In this document: positions 13,742-27,505 of the stretch, piece after piece
How the letters are laid out: every line of letters begins with the position of its first letter
How positions within the stretch are numbered: the first letter of the stretch is position 1
Assembly (NCBI GenBank): GCA_905250115.1
Contig: CAJNOI010000034.1
Location: 387,390 to 451,389, forward strand
Direction of reading: 5' to 3'
Length of the DNA stretch: 64,000 nucleotides
DNA from: Adineta steineri
Lineage: Eukaryota > Rotifera > Eurotatoria > Adinetida > Adinetidae
Notes under the pieces: generated by a model
Seen by the model: only the letters and a program-made list of their open reading frames with translations
The model's database searches: none
What the model was told of the DNA's origin: nothing
Program-made: the position numbers and the translations under genes

Positions 13742-14551
13742 TCCTCATTATATCATGATAGTGTATCGTATCTTATTATAGAAAAAACACTTGATAGTAG
13801 GTAGTAATTTATATAATATGCTTGCTTGCCTCATCATTAACAATGATAATTATCTAAAAAAAGTAAGTAGATTTTTTGATGATTGGTAATCCTATTCCTT
13901 TTTTGTTACATTTGTTTGTATAGAATGATTGATGAGTATTATATAAAAAAATAAAATGGTTTGTTTTTTTTTCTCTTTCATATAGGAGGTTTATCAAGCG
14001 ATAATGATAAGTTACGCACATGTCATCGTTGTCATAAAATATTTCCTGTATTATCCGACTTATTTAATCATACATGTGATGATGAAAATGATTTAGTTTT
14101 ATCAAAGTCAACTGCACCATCAACTAAATCTGATAATAAATCTACAAATGATCATACTACTTCATTACTTGATAAAATTTCTTCATCATCAACAAAGTCT
14201 TTCAAATTAAGTCGTCATCCACCAACATTTAATAAGTCACCAATATCATCTTCACATATACATAGATTAATAAATCCACCACCAACATCATCATCATTAT
14301 TATCAACAACAATATCATCGGCAATACCAAAACAAACACATGGAGCATCAATTCATATATCGATAGTAGATGAATTAAATCGACCTAATCGATCATCATT
14401 AGAAAATGAACACATTCCTATGTTTAAACGACCTTTATATCAACCTGATCTAACAACATCTAATCATAAACAACAACCACCAAAACACTCATCAAGTACA
14501 TATGTTTATTTACGTAATCCATCATCATCACCAATTCGTGTTAATTCTTAA
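12283..14551 (+). CDS. J-domain (Hsp40) protein with C2HC-type zinc fingers
   Basis: Residues 5-70 form a J domain ([20 protein letters not shown], then YHPDKN with the HPD triad that stimulates Hsp70 ATPase). A Ser/Thr/His-rich middle contains polySer and polyThr tracts. It is followed by two C-x2-C-x11/12-H-x3/4-C fingers (ACQYC...HEAIC and CSYC...HEEIC). The first exon, 12283-13519, ends at the donor TTCG|GTAATA and joins in phase to 13986-14551, adding a third similar finger (CHRCHKIFP...HTC) and a Ser/Pro-rich tail. The 466-nt intron holds AT repeats. If it is retained, the frame stops at 13554 after 423 codons, so two isoforms are possible. No G/F region or DnaJ C-terminal substrate domain is seen, so this is a class C-like J protein. 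A co-chaperone with a specialised client is inferred; the client is unknown. Confidence 0.8.
13683..13740. repeat. AT dinucleotide repeat within the J-protein intron
   Basis: Alternating TA/AT tracts interrupted by CCC, partly self-complementary. Confidence 0.85.
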
Positions 14552-15834
14552 ACTGAATGAATGAAAATCACAACGAAACGAACAAAATCTATGTAGAATA
14601 GACAGTCGATAAATTTGTTCGTTCTTCTTTAACGTATATATGTATATACATATATACGAACATTTAATCACCGATTTATTTTGCTTTTGAACCGAATAGA
14701 AAAAGACAATCGATATTTGAAATATAATTACAGCAAATTCAGTTTGTGTGTTTAACCGAACCATACATTTTGAATAATTTCTCTCGAACGCGCGTGTCAA
14801 AACGCGCATATTAAAAATTAAATAAGAATATATTCTAACATTATATATATATATATATACATATGTAAGACATTCCTAATGGTCCATTAATATTACTTTA
14901 ATGAGACAAGGATAATTGTAGTTTGACTTATCAAGAATAGGGAAAAGAAAGAATGCATTGATTATTTATATTATCCCCCATTGCTTTGTTTAGTTTAACA
15001 TATATATATACAAAATTTCCGAATTTCTTTAGTTTACTCTATGAACTATTAACAGTTTCATGTGGTTGATAATTTTGAGAAAATAACTAAAATCATTTGC
15101 AAGAAGTTTTTCATCTGTTCGTCTTTGTTTCAATAGTATTACTAACTGAAATCTTAGCATATTTTCTGAGAATTTTTTTCATATAATATGCTTTATTGAT
15201 CATGACCGAGAATTTGAATTGTTTGCATATGTAAACTGCACTTTTTATACATAACTAGATAGAGCGTTCATCTGTAATTGATTTTATATAATATTATTCA
15301 GATTTACATGTGGTTTTTACATAAAGAATCGGATAAACTTGACCTTCTGATCGTACTATTTCATTTTTGCACTTATTTCAAAATCAGTTTTTATTTTATT
15401 ATATTACATATGATTAAATTCATTGAATTTCTTTTATCTTGAAGCTAAATTTTCAAGTAATATACAATAGAAATAATATAAAAAAAATTGTATAGCTTAA
15501 TACAATAATTGATGTTATATCCAATTATGACAAAATAAGACATGTCCAAGGTTTTATATCAATACAATAAACCGCACAAAACCTATTAAAGATAACATAA
15601 TCAGTCTGTAATATCTTATTTAGTTAGAAATAATTTAGCGTATATAATTTGTTTTGATGTCTGGATTGAGAAATAATATAAGTTCGAAATATTTATTCAT
15701 AAAAATCGTACAAATATTTATTTTAAAAAACATTTTTTATTCAATTAATAGTTATCGTTAGATTCTGTTCATTTTCCAATCGATTGAGTAAATCAAGCTA
15801 AAATTAAATGTATATATATTTTTATACGTATAGA
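14552..15834. other. Intergenic region between convergent genes
   Basis: AT-rich, with TATATA runs at 14636-14655 and 14843-14862. The downstream flanks of the J-domain gene (+) and the membrane-protein gene (-) meet here. No gene is seen. Confidence 0.5.
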
Positions 15835-18056
15835 TCAATTTTTTACTTCAGCATTAGCTACAGCTAATATAGACATCCAAGCATCTTCATCTTGTAATAT
15901 TTCATCAGTAAAAGACATATTTATATATTGTGTCATTTCTGATTCATTTAGTTCTTTTTGATTCATTAAATTTGATTGATCTAGTGTAATTCTATCTGTT
16001 TTATCAAATATATGTTCGTTCAATTCATCTTTTTGTGTGAAAACTTAAAGAATAAGATGTATATTATATTACAAGACATATATATATATATATTACCAGT
16101 ACTCAGTTTCAATTGATTCATTGATGTTTTACATATAGATCGAGGAATATTTTCATCTATTAATACATTAGTATGATCATTATGCATATCAGATTTTCCA
16201 AGAAAAAATAAATCATGAACTGTCGTATGATCAAAACAGGTTTCCTGCCTAAAAACTCAAAATTAATACATATTTAAAATAAATAAATCTTACCTATAAG
16301 GTTTCGATAGTTTAAAATTAATATAATTTTCTTTCGTATTACCATCATGTATCCAAGAAATAGTCGTATTATTACTTTGTCTTGGTTCTACAATTCTATC
16401 ACTATGTTGAAATAAATGACTACCTGGTATTTCACTATTTCAAAAAAAATAGAAATATTATTAATAAAATTTTGAATCTAATACCTTATTTCCATTGCTC
16501 TTTTACCATCAAAGAGATATTCACATGATAAAGCAATATGTTTCGTACGTGAATAACGTCGATAAAAATATACAATTGGAAGACAAAGTAAGATTAAGAA
16601 AAATAAAATACCTAAATAAAATAATTCAATTGAGATTTTATTTGTCATATAAAATACAAACTTAAAGCACATATAAGACCAAATTTCCATGAATTTAAAA
16701 CTGATGCTATTAATGTTGATATTAATGTATTATTATGCATAATTAATGTTGAAGAATTCATAGATTGTGTAGAATATATACTTCAAAAAAAACAAAGACA
16801 AAGTTGTTTATATATTTATTTATTTTCCTATTCTAACCTGCAATTGAAAATCCAGGGATTGGAAAAAAAATTAATACATTGAGATATTGAATTATTTAAT
16901 GAACATAATGGATCTTGAGCTCTTTCACCACTCGAACAAGCATCAGATTTAGCAGCTATGTATAGAGAAAATTTATTGAAATTAATTTGAAATGTATTGA
17001 TGAATAATTTATGGATAAATTTTTTTAACATTATTACAATAGAAGATCAAAATCTAAAACGTCTAGTTGTTCTCTCATACGTATGATATGGCGTAAGTTA
17101 TATTAGACAGAAAACAAAATGATATTTTAACATTGAGAAAAAACTTGTACCCTTGAATTTTCTCTCAAACTACCAAGGAATGTGTCATTCGATTCCATGT
17201 ATACTCTGTCGGTAACTACGTTATATAGGAAATTCTATCCTGGCATTCGTTATGTTGATGCCAATAAGATTTTAGCCATGACACTTCTTAGTATCAGATT
17301 AAATAGTCTAGATAAACAATTAGAAATCAATCTTGTTTTCTTATGTCTAGTCGAAGATAAAATAAGCTTCGATATCTTTTGACTTACTGTAATTTAATGT
17401 AATTGATGAAAGATTAAATGGTACTTTTTGTTCAATATAAAATCCATTTAGTAAATATTGATTAGTAGCAATATAATCAAAATACGCTGAAGCTTTAAAA
17501 TAAATAGAATGATGTTTTTTTTGTTTATTATATAATTAATTATATTTTCTACCGAATGCTATTTGAATACGAATTGATATTGATTTTGTAAAAGTTATAA
17601 TTTGTTCGAAATATTTATTTGATATCGTATTACAGCTAATGTCAAAAGAAAATAATTAATAAAATAAAATGAAAAATAATTTACTCGAAATGAATTATTG
17701 AAATATTATGAAATATATTTGAATTGATATTTTCATATAAATTATAAAGCTAAAATAAATAATAAGAGAGAAAGAGAGAAAAAACAAAATTTTTACATAC
17801 ATTTTGTATTATTTCAGTTAAATTTAATGTTTGATCACATTTTAATAATCTTGTTGTTACTAAACAGAAATATATAATCGATAAATCTTAATTTAATATC
17901 AAAAAAAATAATTAAGTATCCTCGCATTTTATTTACGTAAGACATAGTCCAATTGATCTATCTTTAATAACTATTCTTATCATAGATAACCTTTGAATAT
18001 ATATTACTTGTAGCATTATTAGCATAGGCCATTATGTGTACAGTGTTGTTATCCAT
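15835..18056 (-). CDS. Putative single-pass membrane protein, function unknown
   Basis: Multi-exon gene read with consistent splice phases from ATG at 18056 (MDNNTVHIMAYANNAT...) to TGA at 15835. About 230 residues form the likely extracellular part, with many Asn-x-Ser/Thr sites and about six cysteines (KCDQTLNLTEI, DCNTISNKYF, SDACSSGERAQDPLC, SQCINFF, IFNCR). One clear transmembrane helix follows (about 16560-16630, ILFFLILLCLPIVYFYRRY) with a basic stop-transfer sequence, then a Ser/Asp/Gln-rich cytoplasmic tail ending AVANAEVKN. No signal peptide is visible at the chosen start, so a further 5' exon may exist or the start may be wrong. The family is not recognised. A receptor-like or adhesion role is possible but unsupported. 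Confidence 0.6.
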
Positions 18057-19963
18057 TTTCATCATCTTTTAATTAATTCTAGTTATTGAAATTTAATGTT
18101 TTTACTCTGTAGATACTATTTGTCGATGCCATACTCAATATTTCATATAGACAAAATTATGAAGTATGAAAGAAAAAAGAGAAAGAACAAAGGTTGTTAT
18201 ATAACGTTAGTAAAATTTCAAACGTACATCTTTTATTCCCACCTCCGCCCTTTACATATATTCTTGTCTTCACCGTTTAAATATTAAACATAGACAAAGG
18301 AAGAAAGAACGTGTTTACTTATTTGTTCTCGATACTAAAAACATTTTCATGTAGTTTTTTTTTTATTACGAACAACAATAGATTATGCCATATAAATGTT
18401 AAAAAAACATGTTTTCATTATAAATATTTCAATGAGGTATACATCATATATAAAACAAAAGAAACCAGGGTTTTTTTTGTTGTGTATTATTTAAAAACTA
18501 TCGTGAAATGTTTTGGTTTTGTTTGTAATTTAACAAAAACAGATAATGTTTTGTTCTACTGATCTATTATGAGGGAGAAATAAACTCTTTTTTGTCTTTT
18601 GTCTGTTATTGATATAAACGTTGAGAAGATTTCTTAAGGCGATTAAACTTCTAACAATGTATGAATTAAAGATAATGTAGTGATTGAAGAAAAATCATTT
18701 ATACATCTTACCTAATCGAAAAAAGAAACATAAGTATCAATTAAGCAATATTTACGAAAAGTTAAAGTTTCGCCTGAAGACTGTCTATCAAAACTTTTAA
18801 AATGATATTTTCTTCCGAGAAAAAAACTTTATGTCTCGTTGTCTGTCAAATATTTGAAAACTAAAAAGAATAAGTACAATTTACACTGTAGTCTTATATG
18901 TTAAGTAGAGACCTGCATCGGAGTGAACTAAAACTTTTGCCTATAATTCATATTTTAATGAGGTTCGTGGACACAAAAGAAAGTCGGAGTTAGGTTTGGA
19001 TCCGACTTTCCTTTGTGTTCGTGAACCTCAATAAAACATCGAGTGGACACTCAAAATACATCAGTTTGTAGAGAAAATATCAGAGAACAATATCTTCACC
19101 TTGAAAAAAATTTAATGTAAAATATGAATTGCAGACAAGACATTTAGTTAGCTCCGATGCAGGTCTCTACTTGTAGAATAGAGCAATATATTACAGTGTT
19201 CAGAGATCTCTTCAATAGTAACATGTATACTCAATATGAAAATGAGAAACGTATTCAAAAAATATTTCAAGTGTTTAAGTGAAACTTATGGCATCAAACA
19301 AGACTATTAGTGTTCAATATACTCATATATCATTATAATATTAATACTATGTAATCATACATTGACCAGAACTTTACGAAAATTTCGATTATAAATGTTC
19401 AACATTGTTTCTTCTTTTTTTTGTAAATCATATACATAAGGAAAAACATATATTAGTTTAATTAACTTAGACGAAGATTATTATTTCTTCTATGAAAAAT
19501 TGAAAGAGATTTAATGTTTCACCATTTCTTTTCTTTCCGAAGTACCCTTTAGCATAAATAACTACTGGTTCCATCTTGTTGTTTTATTAGTTAGATGTTT
19601 GTATAGCACATATGTCGCATAATTACCATTACGGACATTTGATTACTTCTCAATAAAAAAATAATAATGCATGGCATATATATATATATATTCTATCTTC
19701 ACTTAATGATAAAGATAGAAAATGGACTTCATCAATCTGGTATTTGAATATGTTCAGTGCATGTTACAACTGTTTTAATCATACAACAGAAGAATTAGTT
19801 TTATTAATAGATATAATCTTCACAAAAGTATTAAATACAAGATAGATATACTTATAGTCTTGTTTGTTTTGCTATACAAAACTTTTATAAAGAATATATT
19901 TTACATACAACATTTATTTTTAATTATATAATTAATGACATAGAATGAAAAACTTTTTTTTTG
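18057..19963. other. Intergenic region with one foldback element
   Basis: Apart from the inverted-repeat element at 18903-19172 and a short AT run (19677-19691), only AT-rich sequence is seen. Short plus-strand frames at 18096-18562 show no motif, domain or splice context. Confidence 0.5.
18903..19172. mobile_element. Foldback/MITE-like element with 21-bp perfect terminal inverted repeats
   Basis: The ends 18903-18923 and 19152-19172 are exact reverse complements (core GTAGAGACCTGCATCGGAG). Inside, 18959-18988 and 19001-19030 form a second stem (26 of 30 paired, 12-nt loop). A third pair (ATAATTCATATTTTA near 18942 with its near complement near 19119) lies between. The 270-bp length and lack of coding sequence fit a non-autonomous DNA transposon. 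No clear target-site duplication is seen, so the superfamily is not assigned. Confidence 0.85.
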
Positions 19964-21588
19964 TTAAAGTGATATTTCATCTTCTTTTGTTCGTCGACTA
20001 GATATACTTGCTCGTGTTGTTGTACTTATTCGATAATTATATGATCCAGGTGTAACACCAATTCTGTACATTTTAATTGATGGTTCAAATTCATTTGTTT
20101 GTAAATGTTTATATAATCCTTCAAATGGTACACTTGCTCGTGATTGACGTTCATAAATATGTTTATGTTGTTTATAATATTTTTCAAGTGTTGATTGACG
20201 TTGATCAATAATAAGATTTGTATCTTCATATCTTAATAAATGTTTTAATCCACATCGAAAACGATAATTTGTACAAATCATAATAATACATTTATATGAA
20301 TAAAGTGAAAGTTCAAATGCATGACCAATTGTTTGCATTTGATCATGTGCTTTTAAAAGAATATTATTTGATGTAACTAATTCATCAAGATTATTTGATG
20401 CAAATAAAATAATTAAACGAAGTAATTTACATGGTAATGAAAGAAATACAAATATAATAGCAAGTGTAAATGCTGAATTATATGTACGAAGATATTCAAC
20501 TATTGGTGAATTATATCGTAATGATATATTTTCTGTTGGTGAATGATGTGAATGTAATTCATACCAAATATGTGCTCCTTTTTGAAAAAGTATTATTGAA
20601 AGAATAAATATAATTATTGTTGGTAATATAAGACCAATGCCAGAATAGAAAAAAACATTGATTATAACAGCAGTTGAATAAATTGATGCATGTAAATCAA
20701 CCATTTCAGCATTCATTAAACAATGATGATTAAATGTTATATTCTCTGTTGAATTTGGTGTAAAAATAAGTGGTTCATTATAGGACATCGATTCAATTGG
20801 TGGAACATTGAATAGAGTAAATAGAAAGAGTAAACCAAGACTAAAAATATAGAAAAACTTGAAATTCCTCATTATACTTAATAATATAGAAAATCAAAAT
20901 GATTTAATCTTATATAATCTTTTTTTTATCTAATAAAGAAATTATTCAATATTGACAAATGAAATATTATATTCGAATCATTACACATCCTTGAATTTTT
21001 GTAAAATCTAAATAATTTATTGCAATTGAGTTATTTCCGTTAGATTAAAAGAACGAAAAAAATTCTGAAATATTCTAATTTATCTCAATCTATGTTTTTT
21101 TTCTATACTTACACAGCATATTTCGCATTGACAATTGTGATTAATCGATAAAATTTTGAATAAACAAGAAATAATCGATTTAATAATAATAAAATAATTA
21201 ACCAGTGTGACATAAGTGTTGATACACGTACAATATATGTTAATAATTTACAACAAACAGTTGATATATTAATTAAACCAGTCATTGTATCTGTATCACT
21301 AATAGGTAATGCTTTATAACGTATTATTGAATTAATTAAATGATACAGAAGCACACATAGATCGAAACAAGATATTTCAATAAGAAAATTTTCAAATGTA
21401 CGTTTTTCACCGTTATATGTATGTCGAAGAATATATCCATTAACAAGTAACATAATAACATTTCCTAGAAGACCAATTAAAAAGAAAACAATTGTAATTA
21501 CAAGTGAACGATATTCTGTTAAATAAATATGTTCATCAGAACCAAATGGTGAATAATCATCTTGATTAAATGTCCAATTGTTAGCCAT
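19964..21588 (-). CDS. Rhodopsin-like (class A) G protein-coupled receptor
   Basis: Two exons, 21588-21113 and 20876-19964, joined in phase. The N-terminus (MANNWTFNQDDYSPF) carries an N-glycosylation site. Seven hydrophobic segments are visible: TM1 LVITIVFFLIGLLGN (conserved N), TM2 LIEISCFDLCVLLYHL, TM3 VCCKLLTYIVRVSTLMSHW ending in NRLFLVYSKFY at the DRY position, TM4 at the start of exon 2, TM5 NVFFYSGIGLILPTIIIFIL, TM6 FTLAIIFVFLSLPCKLLRL and TM7 AFELSLYSYKCIIMICTNYRF. The canonical DRY is changed to NRL, and the NPxxY tyrosine region is altered to LYSYKCI, as in many divergent peptide-type receptors of rotifers. It probably senses a small peptide or external ligand at the plasma membrane; the ligand is unknown. 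Confidence 0.82.
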
Positions 21589-22392
21589 TATGATTGTCTA
21601 TGATGGTACAATTGCAACTGTTAGTCGAATATATATATGCGTATTGAATTAATAATTGTATTTCTATTTTTTTAAATAGTTTATAAAGATAAATAGATTA
21701 CTAATTCAATTTTCAATGATCTAATAAATAGTAAAAATAAAGATAGAAGTAATACATTGCGTTTAAAGACGATTCTAGTTTTTTCTAATTAGAAATTTCG
21801 TCTGTTCATTTGCAGTTCGATATATCCACACTTATTTATATGTATAAATAACGTAATTGTTATTTTGCTGTTGTTATTCTTATTTGATGAACACCGGAGA
21901 TCGAAAATTTCCTATTCTTCATCTTCTTTGTTTTTGAGGTTTGAATCGAAGAATAGTTTATGATCGACGAAGAGCAATTAAACACAATATGTCGCCTGGA
22001 TATTTTTCTTCTTCTTCTTTTCATTCAAAAATAACAAAAAAAATCTATTGATAGTATCGAGCATTAATAATAATAAAAAAAATTGTTCTTGTATTCTACT
22101 TCTCCAAATGACAATCGATTCATTTCAATAAATGCATTCCATTTACTTATGATCACTATTATTAATATAATCCATTCGAATATCAATTAGATTTATTTCA
22201 ATAGAACTTGTTTATCGGAGAAGAAAAAAATAATGTACATGGGGTATTTTTTGCGTTGATGTTATTCTCTGAATACATAATTAGATAGATATATAGATAT
22301 AAAAGCTTTTCATATATTTTTATTGTTATGATGTTATTAGATTACAATAAAAAATAAAAAATACGACGAAGAAAAAAAGAAAATTGCATCAT
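21589..22392. other. Intergenic region
   Basis: AT-rich spacer upstream of the receptor gene and downstream of cathepsin L. AATAAA-type sequences occur near 22347-22358 (plus-strand reading). Nothing else is recognised. Confidence 0.4.
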
Positions 22393-23685
<1,293 letters not shown>

Positions 23686-23810
23686 CTATATTCAAATAAA
23701 GATGTTATGTTTATAATAAGAAAGACCTTGACTATATCTTTTTTTTCTAACTTACCTTTGTTATAAATAATAAGAAAGAAACTGTAATTCATTCATAACT
23801 TTTCGCGAGT

Positions 23811-23817
23811 TTTTATA
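23811..23817 (-). promoter_or_regulatory. Candidate TATA box of the cathepsin L gene
   Basis: TATAAAA on the minus strand, about 55 nt upstream of the donor of the proposed 5'-UTR intron. Position and sequence fit a core promoter; there is no experimental support. Confidence 0.5.
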
Positions 23818-24066
23818 CTATTTAGTTATCTTATTCTGCACATGTTATCTGTATCATATCTCCCATGAAGAAGCGCGTTGTCACTATTTACATGCATGGT
23901 CACTGTTCTTTTTTTGTCTATTGATATCTCGTCAGCAAAAAAAAAACGAAACGAAATTCAATGATTATTATGATATTATCATTTACGTTAAGTGCATTTT
24001 TTTTTCTTCTGCGTATATAGAAAAAAAAGAAGAAGAAGAAGTGTCTAGAATTATATGCACATAGAT

Positions 24067-25652
24067 TTAGGATGGTATAACAACATTCGCAAATGAATTT
24101 GTAATAGGTGTTGTTTGATATTGAATTGCTGTATTTAATGGAGCTGCTTTTTTCTCAGTATTTGATGGTGGTTTATCAATTTTAGTTTCATGTCCAGCTA
24201 GTTTTCGTTCCATCTGTCGAAGTGTATGTTCATTTTTAACGACTTTATCTTGTAATTGATGACGTTCATAACCTAAACTGGTTAATGATGAATCTTTTTC
24301 AATTAATAATTCTTTGATTTGTCGATTTTCAGCAAGTGTATTTGCATGTAATTTACGCAGTTGTGTTAATTGATCAGTTAAACTCATCAACGCATTTTGC
24401 ATTCTTAAAGCTTCTTCATTTTTAACTGAAGCATCAGCAGATTTAAATTTTTCAATTTCCAAGACTAATTGTTTTTGTTTTGAATTAGCAGTTACAATTT
24501 GTTTAGCAAGAATATCATTTTCTTTTCGATATCCATTCTAAATAATAATAATTTATCATAAAAAAAATTTTCTATATTGTTTTTTACATACCACATATTC
24601 AAGTAATTGTTTATTTTCAGTATCTAAATGTTCACATTGTTTACTTTGAGCACGAAATTGTTCCATTAAAGTTTTATTTTGTATTGTCAAATCTTTAACA
24701 CTTTGTGATAAAGTAGTTATTTTACCTCGAGTTTCAGTATCTATTGTATCACGTTCTTTTTTAACTGTTGTAAGACGTTCATGTAATAATTGACAATTAC
24801 CTTCCGAACTTAAAAAATGAAAAAAAAAATAATTTCTTTTCTTTTTTGTTAGATTTAATTTTCTACCGTTTTAAACCAGTTTGTAATTTTTCAACTTGTT
24901 CAGTTAATACTTCAAGTTTTTGATCTGATCTTCTTTTAAGTGTTGCCATATCATTGTATTTTTCATTCATATTTGCAACTTCTCTTTGATGTGCATCACG
25001 ATCAAATTGAGCTTTTTGTATTTCATCTTGCATATTAAACATATCACGTTTTGCATTCTCTAAAGCTTGTTTAGTAGTAATATAATTTTCTTTTAATGTT
25101 TGAAGTTCATTGATAGAATATTTCGTTTTTAAATCATCATTATCACGTTTTAATTTTTCAACCATTGTACGTAATTCACGTTCAGTTGTTTTATAACTAA
25201 ATAACATAAAAATAGTACTAATAGATTTTTGATATTTTATTTTACCGTTCTTCAGTACTTAGATAATCTTCAGCAGATTTTTTTGATGATTCATCAGCTT
25301 TTCTTAATCGTTCTAATTGTTCTCGTAAATATTGATTATCTTGTTCAAGTTTTTGATATTTTGTACGTACTTCACTAAGACGATTACGTGCCAAATACAT
25401 TAATTTATCATGTTTATTTTGTAATTTATTTAATCCAGTACCTAATGTACCGTTTTCTTCCGTTAATTTTTCATTGGTATTAAATAATTCAAAATTTTCT
25501 GCTTTAAGTTGTACAGTTTTTGTTTGTCCTTGCTTAGTAAATACATTCATGCCAGGATTTGCATTAGCTACATCTTGAACTGGTCTTCGATTTGTTAAAC
25601 GATTTTCAAGATCAGTAAATGGATCGTTTTGATCGTCTAAAATACTAGTCAT
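24067..25652 (-). CDS. Long coiled-coil protein, function unknown
   Basis: Four exons (25652-25247, 25196-24867, 24808-24592, 24537-24067), joined in phase, give about 470 residues. After a short N-terminus (MTSILDDQNDPFTDLENRL) nearly the whole protein is heptad coiled coil rich in Lys/Glu/Gln/Leu (for example KYQKLEQDNQYLREQLERLR and LEVLTEQVEKLQTGL). It ends in a Pro/Thr/Ala-rich, non-helical tail (NTAIQYQTTPITNSFANV). No motor, kinase or membrane segment is present. Such proteins are often scaffold, centrosome/cilium or Golgi components, but nothing here decides which. The 5' flank spacing to the next gene is large (1.8 kb), so it probably has its own promoter. Confidence 0.8.
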
Positions 25653-27505
25653 TTGTCCTACGATAAATAATAATAGAAGTTGTTTTTCTTTATGACTTTT
25701 AATATTTCAAAATATAATAATAATTAAATTTCTATACCTCAGCAACTATTTCTCGTATTGTTAGTTTCACACTGTAACGAAATTTATTTTACAAAAAAAT
25801 GAAAGTTTTCACTCTTTCCTTTTTCTTTTTTACTTTTGTACATAACAACATTAATTGCTCTTACGAAATCTTTAAAATAATAGACAATTTAATTGATAAA
25901 ATAAGAAAAAGAAAAGAAATATAAGGACAAGTTTGACCTGAAAAACAAAAACATTTCTTGCATAAAATTACATTCTTTCTAATGCAACAAAAATAAAATC
26001 AATAATAAAATTTAAAATAGAAATCTATTCATTATGACACATACGTACAATTTTAATAAAAAAAACACCAAAACATCTCTATTCATATGATTATTAAGAG
26101 TAAAAGAACAAAAATGGACATTATTCAGTAAAAAAACTAAATAAATAAATTAAACGAACAATTTTAAAGCCATATAAATAATATTGATCTATACAAGAGC
26201 ATTTAATGATTAGAAAACGTTAAAAGTTTTCAAATATTTTTTTAAAATGACTATTGATGTTATTATAAAATAAATTATTATTTGCCGACATTATATATAA
26301 CAGAATAGTTTTTTTTCAAGACTATGGTTGATTATCGTAAGACGTAAAACAAAAATTCTTAATGTTAGTACTAAAAATATTGGAAGTTAAGCCAGAGGAA
26401 ACAATATATTAGATCAATTTTGATAGTTATTCTATTGTAGATAAGTATCTATCTGATAGTTGAGTACGTGTTGATGACAATGAACTTATTCTATTTTAAT
26501 TATTGATATTAACTATTAGAATATATAGGCGTTTTTTTACGCAAAAAACAGAATCAACCTTTTAAAAAAAGAAACAAAGTTTGTGTACGTTTTTACCTTC
26601 AGAAATGTTCTCCTTTTGAAAAAATAAAAAGTGAATATTTTAACCCGTTTAGACATTTTTTTCTTTATCGTCAAAAAATATAATCTAAATTAAGAATGAT
26701 TGATTCTTTTTGTTTTTCTTTATGTGTTACTTAAATGACGAATAAAAATGAAATAATAGAATTATATTTTACATCTTTTTTTTCTCATAATTTGTATTGC
26801 ATACAGTTATAATAAATCATCAGTATATCTTCGATAGCAAATTTTTATAAATACAGAGGCATAATACTTTCATCAGTAACATAAACTGCTTTTTAGAATC
26901 CACAAACTGTTGGTTCATCTTCAAAGTAACGTAATTGACTAACAGTTATGACATTCTCTGTCTAAGAGAAGTTTCATCAATACTTTTATACTTACAAAGA
27001 ATAGATCAAGCAATAGCGATCACATATCCATCGTCATTTTACATTTTCAGACATGGCATGCATCACAAATTGTTTTTTTCGTAAATCCAAATGAACATAT
27101 TCTTATTATGAATTTATTAAACAACCATACTCAAATAGCCGTATCAATAGCAGTATATATGACTGTAGTACTCATCGCCAAAACTAGCGCTAAGGCAAAC
27201 TGTATCGAAAAGAAAGATCGTCGAATGTTGTCTGACCGTATATTATTTACTATATTAATTTGAGTTCCAATGATTATTCTATGCGTTTACATATAGATAT
27301 AAAGTATTGCTTCAAGCCATCTCCGCGATTTCTAGTTATTTTTTTCTCGCTTTTTATCATTAAGTTTTAATAGAAAGTAAAATAAGTTATGTATTAACAA
27401 AACTGAATATTATACTATAATATATAATTAAGTCAATTTTTATTGTTTAATATATTATCTGTTGTTTTTTGAAAACTAAAACAAATGAGAAACAATAGAA
27501 AAAAT
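25653..27505. other. Intergenic region
   Basis: AT-rich, with the upstream region of the coiled-coil gene on the left and the 3' flank of the RING gene on the right. No motif, repeat array or coding frame is supported. Confidence 0.4.

Noticed and set aside
17182..17382. 66-codon plus-strand frame inside an intron of the membrane protein gene
   Set aside because: No recognisable motif. It starts after AT-rich sequence and is antisense to a well-phased gene.
18096..18562. Two plus-strand frames upstream of the foldback element
   Set aside because: Composition is simply AT-rich DNA; no motif or start context.
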